Assembly: GCA_002726335.1 (NCBI GenBank)
Contig: PBSR01000149.1
Coordinates: forward strand, 1 to 13,227
Length of the DNA: 13,227 nucleotides
Direction of reading: 5' to 3'
From: Gemmatimonadaceae bacterium
Lineage (GTDB): Bacteria > Latescibacterota > UBA2968 > UBA8231
Shown here: in pieces, positions 1-7,536 of the stretch
Position numbering within the stretch: position 1 is the first letter of the stretch
How the letters are laid out: each line of letters starts with the position of its first letter
Position numbers and translations under genes: made by a program
The notes under the pieces: generated by a model
What the model was told of the DNA's origin: nothing
Database searches by the model: none
The model's input: only the letters and a program-made list of their open reading frames with translations

Positions 1-814
1 CCGGGTATTCGCTCGCCGCGTACACGGGTGACAGGTTCAGCGTCACACCGATCCGACCGGGCAGCCCCAGATCACGAAACACCTGCACCGCTCGCCCGTG
101 GGCGAGCAGATGGTGGTGGGTGTCCAGCGTCTGTGCCGCCAGGGCGGCCCCCGGTACGGGCACGAAGCTGCCGTCCTCGGCCAGGGTCAACTGCCCCTTG
201 ACGATGCTGCCGATGTACATCGTCTCCATGTACGGTTCGTTCAGCGTGATCCAGGTGGACACACGATCACCGTAGGCCTCAAAGACGATGCGGGCGTACT
301 CGGCGAACCATTCGGGCGATTCTGGATGGCCCCAGCCGCCGTTGCGCATCAGTGCCAGCGGCAGATCCTGGTGGTAGAGCGTGACCACCGGTTCGATGCC
401 GGCAGCCAGCAGCGAGTCGATAACGGCGCTGTAGTGTTCGATGCCGTCCGGATTCACCGCTCCGGTGCCCTCAGGCAGGATGCGGGACCAGGCGATGGAG
501 AAGCGGTACGTGTCGACGCCGAGCCGACGCAGATGATCGATGTCCTCGCCGAACCGCCGGTACTGGTCGATGGCGATGTTGCCCGTGGCCCCGCCGGCGA
601 TGCCGACCTGATTCGTATAGAAGTCGAGAACCGACATGCCTTTGCCGTCCGCCTGCCAGGCACCCTCGACCTGGTACGCGGAGGTGGCCGCGCCAAACTG
701 AAAATCTGGCGGGAACAGGATGTCCCGGGACGAACCACGCCCCGCCGGCAGCAGGCTGCATCCGGGAACGATGGACAGGAGGACGAGGATGAGAAATGCC
801 CGTGAGCGCACCAT
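1..814 (-). CDS. Family 1 glycoside hydrolase (beta-glucosidase-like) lipoprotein, partial
   Basis: Only the first 271 codons are present; the gene continues past the left edge. Translation from the ATG at 814 begins with a lipoprotein signal: basic MVRSR, a hydrophobic run, and the lipobox IVPGC with Cys19. The mature protein would therefore be lipid-anchored outside the cytoplasm. Family 1 hallmarks follow in order: FQFGAATSAYQVEGAW (about 38-53), YRFSIAWSRILPEG (103-116), YHQDLPLAL (147-155), GDRVSTWITLNEP (182-194, with Glu193 as the expected acid/base), and a TLNLSPVY motif near the edge. Known members hydrolyse beta-glucosides or beta-galactosides by retention; the nucleophile Glu lies in the missing C-terminal half. 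The usual HWD of the glycone pocket reads HQD here, so substrate preference may differ. AGGGGA, six bases before the ATG, is a fair ribosome site. Most family 1 enzymes are cytoplasmic, so the lipoprotein signal is unusual. Confidence 0.9.
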   Translation of the reverse strand, partial: MVRSRAFLILVLLSIVPGCSLLPAGRGSSRDILFPPDFQFGAATSAYQVEGAWQADGKGMSVLDFYTNQVGIAGGATGNIAIDQYRRFGEDIDHLRRLGVDTYRFSIAWSRILPEGTGAVNPDGIEHYSAVIDSLLAAGIEPVVTLYHQDLPLALMRNGGWGHPESPEWFAEYARIVFEAYGDRVSTWITLNEPYMETMYIGSIVKGQLTLAEDGSFVPVPGAALAAQTLDTHHHLLAHGRAVQVFRDLGLPGRIGVTLNLSPVYAASEYP

Positions 815-831
815 GCGAGATCCCCTTTCAC

Positions 832-845
832 GTTGTATGCACAAC
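832..845. promoter_or_regulatory. Operator-like dyad over the GH1 transcription start
   Basis: GTTGT-atgc-ACAAC is a 5-bp inverted repeat with a 4-base centre. It covers the expected start point of the GH1 transcript and ends 17 bases before the start codon, a usual place for a repressor site. The regulator is unknown. Short dyads also occur by chance. Confidence 0.3.
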
Positions 846-846
846 C

Positions 847-876
847 AGCATACCAGCGAAACATGCCCGATCTCAA
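847..876 (-). promoter_or_regulatory. Candidate sigma70-type promoter of the GH1 gene
   Basis: On the minus strand TTGAGA (876-871, five of six consensus bases) is followed after 18 bases by TATGCT (852-847, four of six). Transcription would start near 840, about 26 bases before the ATG at 814. Found by eye only. Confidence 0.4.
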
Positions 877-982
877 GGGCATTTCGATGGATGACGGCTA
901 CAGTCGGCGGACTGCGGCTGTGCGCGTCGGCGGCAGCCTGGACGACGCCAATCGCCCCTTCTCACACGACCCGACTGCTACC

Positions 983-1010
983 TTGACACACTGTCGATCA
1001 CCCTTTTTAT
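983..1010 (+). promoter_or_regulatory. Candidate sigma70-type promoter of the dehydrogenase gene
   Basis: A perfect TTGACA (983-988) is followed after 16 bases by TTTTAT (1005-1010; TTTATC with a 17-base spacer is the alternative). The start point would be near 1017, giving a leader of about 35 bases before the ATG at 1052. Confidence 0.5.
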
Positions 1011-1051
1011 CCTCACTCGGCGACGAACGTCCTCGACAATGGAGTGAGAAC

Positions 1052-2026
1052 ATGAGAGCCATCCTGCTGGACCAGCCCGGTACCCTCGACACGCTGCGGG
1101 TAGATGAGGTATCGGAGCCCCAACCTGGCACTGGTGAAATCCGCGTTCGAGTGGCCGCCATCGGCCTGAACCCGGTGGACTACAAGCTCGCCGGCCGCGG
1201 CAACCCCGCCTGGTCCTACCCTCACATCCTGGGACTCGACGTGGCCGGCACCATCGATACCGTCGGTGCCGACGTCGACAGCTGGCGGACGGGTGATCGC
1301 GTCTTCTATCACGGCAACCTCGCCCGGCCGGGAGGGTATGCCGAGCTGGCGATCACGACGGCCCACACTACGGCAGCCATCCCCGACGGCGTCGATTTCG
1401 TCTCCGCCGCCGCCATCCCCTGCGCTGGTCTGACAGCCTACCAGGGCCTGGTGCGCCGGCTCAATGTGCAGGCGGGACACACCGTATGGGTGCAGGGGGG
1501 CGCCGGTGGCGTCGGCGGCTTTGGCATCCAGATCTGTCGACACCTGGGCGCTACCGTCATCACCACCGCGTCCGCCGGCAATCATGACTATGTACGGAGA
1601 TTGGGTGCCGACCACGTGATCGACTATCGCAAGGAAGACGTACCGGCCAGAATTCAGCAGATCACCGACGGCCGGGGCGTCGACGCCGTGCAGGCCGCTG
1701 TCGACGGAGAAACCGCCGATCAGGGCGTCAGGGCACTGGCCTTCGGTGGCGCCATCTCATGCATCGCCGGCTTGCCGACGTTATCCGATGACACCTTCGC
1801 GCGGGCTATCTCGCTGCACAAGATCTCCCTCGGTGCAGCCCACAACGACAACAACCGGGACGCTCAGCTGGATCTGGCCCGTATGGCCTCTGAGATGATC
1901 GCCCTCGTCGCCGAGGGACGGATCGCTCCCCTCGTTGAGCAGCTGATCCGTCTCGACGAAGTCCCGGCGGGCCTGGCGCAGCTGGAAACCCGACACGTAC
2001 GCGGCAAGATCGTCGCCGAACTATAG
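1052..2026 (+). CDS. Zinc-independent MDR alcohol dehydrogenase / quinone oxidoreductase
   Basis: A 324-residue member of the medium-chain dehydrogenase/reductase superfamily, quinone-oxidoreductase branch. These are cytoplasmic NADPH-dependent enzymes that reduce quinones or activated alkenes. The GroES-like N-terminal half contains GEIRVRVAAIGLNPVDYK (28-45) and GLDVAGTIDTVG. The Rossmann half carries the nucleotide-binding loop GGAGGVGGFG (149-158), followed by HLGATVI and RRLGADHVIDY. The zinc-ligand cysteines of classical alcohol dehydrogenases are absent; NPVDYK stands at the usual Cys position. The open frame extends upstream to 833, but the ATG at 1052 is chosen because family homology starts there, GGAGTGAG lies just before it, and the upstream codons overlap the likely promoter. 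It appears to be a single-gene unit. The exact substrate cannot be told from sequence. Confidence 0.9.
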   Translation: MRAILLDQPGTLDTLRVDEVSEPQPGTGEIRVRVAAIGLNPVDYKLAGRGNPAWSYPHILGLDVAGTIDTVGADVDSWRTGDRVFYHGNLARPGGYAELAITTAHTTAAIPDGVDFVSAAAIPCAGLTAYQGLVRRLNVQAGHTVWVQGGAGGVGGFGIQICRHLGATVITTASAGNHDYVRRLGADHVIDYRKEDVPARIQQITDGRGVDAVQAAVDGETADQGVRALAFGGAISCIAGLPTLSDDTFARAISLHKISLGAAHNDNNRDAQLDLARMASEMIALVAEGRIAPLVEQLIRLDEVPAGLAQLETRHVRGKIVAEL

Positions 2027-2062
2027 AGGCGAAGCCCTAGAACACGCTGGTCGTGTCCGTTG

Positions 2063-2535
2063 CTAAGCCCGTATCCTGGCGACCACGGCCGAGGCAACGC
2101 TCTCATAGTCGGTGTAGGACATCTGGATGAGGTCGATGTGGCTGCCGGCATTGAAGGCGATCTCCTCGTCCTCACGCAACAGATCGTCAACGAAGACCGG
2201 CATGTCGTACAGCTCACCGAAAGGCGGCATGGCCCCGACCTCACACTCTGGGAACAGACCACCGAACTCCTCCTCCGTGGCCAACTCCACCATTCCGGCT
2301 CCGGTGGTTTCACGCAGCCGTTCCAGGTCGACCTTGCTCGACGCCGCGATCACCGCCATCGCCATGTTCGTATCGATCTTCACCATCACCGTCTTCGCCA
2401 GCTCCTTGCCCCGGATGTGGGTCTCGGCGGCGATCTCCTGTGCCGTGAACTCGGGAGAATGGCGGGAGAATGGCGAATGATGATGTAACGAATCCCCGCC
2501 GCGTCCAGGCACTTGCGCACTCGTTCACCGGGCAT
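2063..2535 (-). pseudogene. YbaK/ProX-type aminoacyl-tRNA deacylase, frameshifted by an 11-bp tandem duplication
   Basis: The family hydrolyses mischarged aminoacyl-tRNAs in trans. The downstream part is well preserved: FTAQEIAAETHIRGKELAKT, KTVMVKID with the conserved Lys, VELATEEEFGGLFPECEVGA, MPPFGELYDMPVFVD, and EEIAFNAGSHIDLI. The natural start is the ATG at 2535 behind a strong GAGGAGG; it encodes a family-like N-terminus (MPGERVRKCLDAAGIRYIII, then RHSP). GGGAGAATGGC then occurs twice in tandem at 2453-2463 and 2464-2474, which shifts the frame. Translation from 2535 ends at the TGA at 2386-2388 after 49 residues. Removing one copy gives a continuous 153-residue protein with RHSPEFTAQEIA intact, the normal family length. 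An internal start near 2512 could express only a form lacking the true N-terminus. The cause may be a real mutation, slipped-strand phase variation, or an assembly error. Confidence 0.85.
2453..2474. repeat. 11-bp perfect tandem duplication in the deacylase gene
   Basis: GGGAGAATGGC at 2453-2463 is repeated exactly and head to tail at 2464-2474. Eleven is not a multiple of three, so the extra copy causes the frameshift described for the deacylase gene. Confidence 0.95.
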
Positions 2536-2805
2536 GTCGTCCTCCTCGCGTTGTGGTCCTGACACATGAAGACCTCAACGTGTAACTAGCGCAGGTCGGC
2601 TCTCTATATCCACTGTCAGGGAAATCCGCACCAGACGCTGCCAGCTGTCCCAACCGGACTCTCCTGCCCAGGGCACGCAAGATCCCGCAATTCTATGTCG
2701 CCGGGTTTCACCTTGACCGCTCGCCTGACCTGCCTACCCTTTGGGCGATGGCTCCTGACATGAAGACAGCACCGGGTACGAAGTGATGCGGAGGCAGGAC
2801 GGCCC
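2536..2805. other. Divergent intergenic region, 270 bp, with an imperfect direct repeat
   Basis: This lies between the minus-strand deacylase and the plus-strand phosphoesterase and should hold both promoters. TCCTGACACATGAAGAC (2557-2573) recurs as TCCTGACATGAAGAC (2753-2767), differing by a CA insertion. For the plus-strand gene a weak promoter TTGACC (2713-2718), 16-base spacer, TACCCT (2735-2740) is visible. I see no convincing gene here. Confidence 0.5.
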
Positions 2806-5208
2806 GTGAGACCTTTCCGTGGTCGGGTCTTCAGCGACGCCGACACCCAGTGTCGCGGCATCGAAGGTGTACCGGTCAGCGACGGCCTCCACGTCGTGCG
2901 CAGCGATGCCGAGGGTTGCTTCGAGTTGCCCGGCCACGACAGCGCCCGGTTCATCAGCGTCCACCAGCCGCCCGACTTTGCCGCCTCCTGTCACTTCATC
3001 CGCACCGACGCCGCTGTCGCCAGCTACGATTTCGCCATGCGACCGAAACAGCGGCGTGAACACTTCAGCTTCGTCCACATCTCCGATACGGAAACCGCCG
3101 AAATGGGTGATTGGCTGGACGAACTGAAAGACTTCGTTCGCGACTCCCAGCCTGCCTTCATCTTTCACACCGGTGACTTGTGCTACGCCGGAGGCATCGA
3201 CTGGCACAGCCGCAACTTCACCAGCGCGACGATGGGAACACCGGTCTACACCAGTCTCGGCAACCACGACCTGCTGGCGGGTGACTACGGCGAGCAGTTC
3301 TTCGAGACTCGCTTCGGCCCCGTGAACTACTCCTTTGAGGAAGGCAATGTGCTGTTTGTGGTGACACCCATGAACCACGGTGACTTTGAACCCTCCTACT
3401 CCCAGGCGCGGATCTTCACCTGGCTGCAGAATCTGCTGGCCCTGTTCCCGCAGAAGCAGCCAAAGATCATCTTCAACCACGACCTGCTCACCAACGGCCT
3501 GAACTTTGACTTCAGCGATGGCGACGACCACTCAGGGAGCGTCATCGAGCTGAGTTCCTGCAACCTGAAGGCCTGGCTCTACGGCCACTGGCACAGCCAC
3601 TTCCACAAGCGCCACAGCCCTGATGGGCCCATCTCTCTGGGCACGGCCGTGGTCGCCAAGGGCGGCATCGACCATTCACCCGCAGCCTTCCGCGTCGTGG
3701 ATGTGGATGCCGAAGGCGACGTACGCACGCAATTGCGCTGCAGCTACGTACACCGCCACATCACTGTCGTGTCCCCCAGGCAGGACCACCTGCCGCGCGG
3801 TGCCGACGGAGCCTTCACCGTATCCGTCAACGCCTATCACACACCCTCCCCGACGGTGGCGGTGCGTTGCCGTATTCATAGCGATACGGGATGGTTCGAC
3901 CTCAAACCCCGGTCAGCGTGGAACTGGTCCGCAACGTGGCTGCCGCAAGACACGACAAACACCACGACGTACACACTCACGACAGAGGCCCGGCTGGCCA
4001 ATGGTCGCACCCTCACAGCACACGTCGAGTTCATCTTGACCACAGCAGCAGATCCCGGGACAGACACAACCGACCCGGACGTGGCCACGGAGTGGCCTAA
4101 TCTGCTGGGCAACACCGGTCACGATGGTGGCGCAGCAAGGGCGCTGCCGCCGCCGCTGCATCTTCACTGGGTGCACAACGTGGGCGCCAGCATCTTCATG
4201 GCATCGCCCGTCGTCGCCCAGGGCCGCGTTTTCACCGCCACCATCGACGACGGCAACGCGGAAGACTGTGCCATCATCGCCTGTGATGCGGTCACGGGCC
4301 AGCAGATCTGGCGTTACCCAACCCGGAATTCAGTAAAGAACACCATCGTCTACGCGGCCGGCACCGTGATCGCCACCGACCTGCACGGTTTTACGTATGC
4401 CGTCGATGCCGCCACGGGTGCGCTGCGGTGGCAGAAGGATCTGCAGTACGATCGCTTGCCAGGATTTGTCTCGGGCCTGGTGACGGATGGCGAGTCGGTA
4501 TTCACCGGGTTTGGTCACAGCTTGCAGGCTCTGGCCGTGACGGACGGCTCGACGCTCTGGAGAAACAGCGCCTGGGATGGCGGTGAAGGCAGTACGCCGA
4601 CAATGACCCTGGGCGCCGGGGTCCTGGTCGCGTCCTCCCACTGGCGCGGTCTCTACGGACACGACGCCGCCACCGGTGAACTTCTCTGGCAGCACACCGA
4701 GCACGGCTTGCGGTTCCGCGATGGTACGGTGACGTATCGTGACAATCTGTTCTTCCTGGCCGCGCAGGATTCGCTCTTCATCCTCGATCCGCGTTCCGGC
4801 GCGATTGAGCAACAGCGGCAGGCAGACGGCAGTTTCCACGCTGCCAGTGCGCCACTGATCACCAACGATCTGTTCATCGTGGGAACTGCCGACAAGGGTG
4901 TCGCCGCATTCTCACGAGACACCCTTGAACCGCTCTGGGACCACCCCACCGGCAAGGCCCTGTCGTATACCGTGCCCTATGCCTGCTCAGGTGCGGCTGC
5001 TGTTGAAACGAGCCCCGTACTTGCTGGTGACACGATCTACTTTGCCGCTTCAGATGGGATCTTCCGTGGCATCGACGTCCACACCGGCACGGGGCGCTGG
5101 CAGATGGACCTCGGCGCTCCCGTCTTCACCACAGCCGCGATCTCCGGCGAGCTGCTCTTCCTGGCAGACTTCTCAGGAAACCTCTATGCCTTCAGGCAAG
5201 GTGGGTGA
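2806..5208 (+). CDS. Calcineurin-like phosphoesterase fused to a PQQ-type beta-propeller
   Basis: An 800-residue multidomain protein. Residues 1-80 resemble the small beta-sandwich that precedes some metallophosphoesterases (GVPVSDGLHVVRSDAEGCFE). Residues 85-310 are the metallophosphoesterase: HISDTE (91-96), HTGDL (121-125), LGNHD (151-155), NHD (224-226) and GHWHSH (260-265). All metal-site motifs are present, but the first reads D-T-E where D-x-H is usual. Residues about 330-415 look like an Ig-type beta-sandwich. From about 445 to the end, repeats of the form 'A-x-D-A-x-T-G-x-x-x-W' mark a PQQ/BamB-type beta-propeller of several blades. The start is GTG, with GGAGG 11 bases upstream; no in-frame ATG exists between it and the stop at 2761. 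There is no signal peptide at this start, which is odd because such propellers are often periplasmic. Phosphodiester or phosphomonoester hydrolysis is likely; the substrate is unknown. Confidence 0.85.
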   Translation: MRPFRGRVFSDADTQCRGIEGVPVSDGLHVVRSDAEGCFELPGHDSARFISVHQPPDFAASCHFIRTDAAVASYDFAMRPKQRREHFSFVHISDTETAEMGDWLDELKDFVRDSQPAFIFHTGDLCYAGGIDWHSRNFTSATMGTPVYTSLGNHDLLAGDYGEQFFETRFGPVNYSFEEGNVLFVVTPMNHGDFEPSYSQARIFTWLQNLLALFPQKQPKIIFNHDLLTNGLNFDFSDGDDHSGSVIELSSCNLKAWLYGHWHSHFHKRHSPDGPISLGTAVVAKGGIDHSPAAFRVVDVDAEGDVRTQLRCSYVHRHITVVSPRQDHLPRGADGAFTVSVNAYHTPSPTVAVRCRIHSDTGWFDLKPRSAWNWSATWLPQDTTNTTTYTLTTEARLANGRTLTAHVEFILTTAADPGTDTTDPDVATEWPNLLGNTGHDGGAARALPPPLHLHWVHNVGASIFMASPVVAQGRVFTATIDDGNAEDCAIIACDAVTGQQIWRYPTRNSVKNTIVYAAGTVIATDLHGFTYAVDAATGALRWQKDLQYDRLPGFVSGLVTDGESVFTGFGHSLQALAVTDGSTLWRNSAWDGGEGSTPTMTLGAGVLVASSHWRGLYGHDAATGELLWQHTEHGLRFRDGTVTYRDNLFFLAAQDSLFILDPRSGAIEQQRQADGSFHAASAPLITNDLFIVGTADKGVAAFSRDTLEPLWDHPTGKALSYTVPYACSGAAAVETSPVLAGDTIYFAASDGIFRGIDVHTGTGRWQMDLGAPVFTTAAISGELLFLADFSGNLYAFRQGG

Positions 5209-5451
5209 CTTTTTGAGACTGAATGGCGCCGTTCTATTCTGGAGGAGGGTGTGCCCTTCTTCGTTGCCCCCACCACCGTCAAGATCACGACCAAACTCCT
5301 GCCCAGGGCAACGCGGAGAAAGGTGTGCCGTGATCCGCAGCAGACGCGGATGCTGACTTGACGAGCCATCGACTACACCCTTGATCCTCACTGGCCGCCC
5401 ATTGCCCTTCTAACACCTGCCTCATCACAACCTCACACGGAGCACGTCGCG
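5209..5451 (+). other. 243-bp intergenic region with no gene seen
   Basis: No conserved reading frame and no terminator with a U-run is visible. A weak promoter possibility for the following gene is TTGACG (5358-5363), 17 bases, then TTGATC (5381-5386). Confidence 0.4.
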
Positions 5452-6339
5452 ATGCCTGGCACTGTCAGATACTCCTCACTTGTCGCAGCATGCGTTGCCG
5501 GACTCAGCGCAGCAGCTTCCGCGGAGTTCGTCCTTGACCTCGATCCGAGAGAGGGAGACCAAAACGTTCGCGAAATGCAGGTCAGGCCGGGAGATCTTCT
5601 TGACCTTGAGCTGGTCGCGCTCAGTGGTGCGCAGGACCTTGAGGGCTTCGACGTCCAATTGCGATTTGAGCCTGATCACTTCGAGTATGCGAGCTTCCAG
5701 CCCGATGGACTGATGTCTGGCACGGACGCTCTACCACCTCAGAAAACCGACGACGGTGTCAGGATCAGCGCTGGTACTCCGGACCATAGGAGCCCTGAGG
5801 ATGCGGGATCTCTCGGCAGGATACGAATCCAGATCACCAGCTCTTTTTCTGGAGCAGGTAACATCAGCCTGGTCGGAGGCACTCTTATCGCCGGAGGACA
5901 GACACATGAGTTTCCCTTCAACTCCACAGTGCGCCTTTCAACCGGTGAAGCGGAAGGGCTAGCTGCAAGTCCCGATCCCAATCCCGAGGAAATCATCGAC
6001 ACACTACCCGAAGAGCTTCAGAGCTTGTACAGAGAGGCCCTCGAATTCACCGAGCGTGCTGATCCGTCGACGGAGAGCGAATCACTGGATCACAGAATTC
6101 TGGCCCTGGAGGAAACCCGGAGCTATACGGCTACCGCAACTCTCGAAGAAAAACGACAGATCGCGCTGGCCCTGTTGTTCTTCCACTTCGGTGGCGACGA
6201 TGAAGACCCAGAGAAGAAGAAACTGAAAATGGAGATGCAGGAGGCCCAGGATCCAACTGCAGAATTACTTGCCTTGTTGGAGAGGCTTCTTGAGAAGAAC
6301 CATCACCTGTCGATGCAGGTGCTCAGGCGTGCGCAGTGA
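5452..6339 (+). CDS. Secreted cohesin-like domain protein
   Basis: 295 residues. The N-terminus is a clear signal peptide (hydrophobic VAACVAGLSAAASA, likely cut after ASA at about residue 24). Residues about 25-165 have the pattern of a cohesin-type beta-sandwich: 'VRPGDLLDLELVAL' for the binding of neighbouring strands, 'LEGFDVQLRFEPDHFEY', then 'AGSLGRIRIQITSSFSGAGN' and 'ISLVGG'. The remaining 130 residues are charged and probably helical (EEIIDTLPEELQSLYREAL, a KKKLKMEMQEAQ stretch, LLALLERLLEKNHH) and match no family I know. Cohesin-like domains outside cellulosomes mediate binding in secreted or surface proteins. GGAG sits nine bases before the ATG. Sampled 60-base lines are 50-55% GC toward the 3' end, against over 65% in the sel genes, which suggests a different origin. 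The fold call is moderate; the function is open. Confidence 0.75.
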   Translation: MPGTVRYSSLVAACVAGLSAAASAEFVLDLDPREGDQNVREMQVRPGDLLDLELVALSGAQDLEGFDVQLRFEPDHFEYASFQPDGLMSGTDALPPQKTDDGVRISAGTPDHRSPEDAGSLGRIRIQITSSFSGAGNISLVGGTLIAGGQTHEFPFNSTVRLSTGEAEGLAASPDPNPEEIIDTLPEELQSLYREALEFTERADPSTESESLDHRILALEETRSYTATATLEEKRQIALALLFFHFGGDDEDPEKKKLKMEMQEAQDPTAELLALLERLLEKNHHLSMQVLRRAQ

Positions 6340-6364
6340 CGCCACCTGGTCCCCAGTCCGACAC

Positions 6365-6955
6365 GTGCTGCCCTTCTACTTACTTTTACCAGACGGTCTC
6401 ACTGGGCCCATATTCCGCGACGCCCGGCCCACCTTGACCCACCGGGCCATCGCCGCCCTGGAGTCGGCTGACAGGATCGAGCTGGTGGTCACCCAGAATG
6501 TGGACGGCCTCCATGCCAGAGCCGGTACATCCGCCGAACGCCTCGTCGAGATCCATGGCACCAACGCCGAGACCGAATGTCTGACCTGCGGCGAGCGTTC
6601 CGATCCCGAGCCCCACATGCAGGCCTTTCGGGTGACGCGAAAACCACCCCACTGCGCCTGCGGTGGTCTGTTGAAGACAGCCACCATCAGCTTCGGCCAG
6701 AACCTGGTGCCGGGCGACCTGCAACGCGCCGCCGACGCCGCCGGCAGATGTGATCTCGTCGTCGCCCTCGGCTCGACGCTCTCCGTGTATCCGGCTGCCA
6801 ACGTCCCCCTCGAAGCCGTCGAACAGGGCGCGCCGTACGTCATCATCAACCGGGGAGCCACCGAGCACGACGGCCGTCCCGGGGTCACTCTCCGCCTCGA
6901 TGGTGATGTGCAGGAGCTGTTCCCACCAGCCGTCGATGCCGTGCTTCAACCCTGA
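6365..6955 (+). pseudogene. Sirtuin (SIR2 NAD-dependent deacetylase), 5'-truncated remnant
   Basis: The frame encodes the C-terminal two-thirds of a class III/U-like bacterial sirtuin. Visible motifs are RPTLTHRAIAALE, VVTQNVDGLHARAG, the catalytic-His motif EIHGTN, a four-cysteine zinc site (CLTCG and CACGG), TISFGQNL, ALGSTLSVYPAANVP and YVIINRG. Intact enzymes remove acyl groups from lysine using NAD. The first 60-70 residues, which carry the GAGIS loop and the DFRG motif that bind NAD, are missing. The sequence before about 6420 has no sirtuin similarity, and before 6340 it overlaps the cohesin-like gene. An in-frame GTG at 6365 could start translation but has no clear ribosome site. A protein without the NAD loop should be inactive, so this is most likely a remnant left when the upstream DNA was exchanged. 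Confidence 0.8.
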
Positions 6956-7010
6956 TGACCTCACCGGCACAAGGGTCGTCAGGCTCACCTGAGGCTGCTA
7001 TCTTTCCACT

Positions 7011-7517
7011 ATGAAGCACTTCCGTTCCAAGATCGACTTCATCCCCGTCCTGCTTCTCGTGCTGGCCATCTTTCTGCTGGATACCGCCGCCATGGGTGTG
7101 GCCGTGCCGGCTATGGCCAACGTCGACAACCTGGCGCCCTTCGCCCTGTTCTTCGTCGCCACCTTCGTCCCCGTCCTGCTCCTGCTGGCGGCGGTTCCGG
7201 TGCGTTACCACATCTCGGCGCGGGAACTCGTTGTGCGCAGCGGCCTGTTGCGCTGGACGATTCCCCTCGGCGACCTGCACCGCGCCTGTGTCGTACGCGG
7301 CGTGGGGCTGGCGCCGGCCCTGTCTATGGACCGCATCCGCCTCGACTATCAGCGCGGTGAGCGGGTGCGCTCGCTCCACATATCGCCCATCGATCCGCAG
7401 GTGTTTCTCGCCTGTCTCGTCGACCGGGACAAGGGGCTCGGTCTCGAGGACGGCGACGTCGTGCGTCACTCCGGGCCGATTCTCTGGTTCGACAACGCCA
7501 CGGCCCGCGCCTCCTGA
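7011..7517 (+). CDS. Membrane protein with bacterial PH-like domain
   Basis: 168 residues. Two transmembrane helices are clear: about 10-32 (FIPVLLLVLAIFLLDTAAMG) and 44-63 (FALFFVATFVPVLLLLAAV). They are followed by a bacterial pleckstrin-homology-like domain from about 64 to 150, recognised by RYHISARELVVRSGLLRWTI, PLGDLHRACVVRG, ALSMDRIRLDY and ISPIDPQVFLACL. Members of this family (small two-helix proteins with the PH-like domain facing the cytoplasm) are widespread, and their role is poorly known. The ATG at 7011 has no strong ribosome site before it. A small hairpin (TCAGG-CTCA-CCTGA) lies shortly upstream, just after the sirtuin remnant. The gene ends 19 bases from the converging minus-strand gene. 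Confidence 0.75.
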   Translation: MKHFRSKIDFIPVLLLVLAIFLLDTAAMGVAVPAMANVDNLAPFALFFVATFVPVLLLLAAVPVRYHISARELVVRSGLLRWTIPLGDLHRACVVRGVGLAPALSMDRIRLDYQRGERVRSLHISPIDPQVFLACLVDRDKGLGLEDGDVVRHSGPILWFDNATARAS

Positions 7518-7536
7518 CGACAGACAGCCGCTCTGC

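Noticed and set aside
833..1051. A 73-codon N-terminal extension of the dehydrogenase.
   Set aside because: It does not resemble the family, overlaps the likely promoter, and a better start with a ribosome site exists at 1052.
2027..2062. ACACG-CTGGT-CGTGT hairpin between the converging dehydrogenase and deacylase genes as a two-way terminator.
   Set aside because: The stem is only 5 bp, and no U-run follows on either strand.
6337..6420. Read-through of the UGA that ends the cohesin-like gene as selenocysteine.
   Set aside because: The frame after the stop is Arg/His/Pro-rich, ends at another stop inside the sirtuin remnant, and has no suitable SECIS hairpin.
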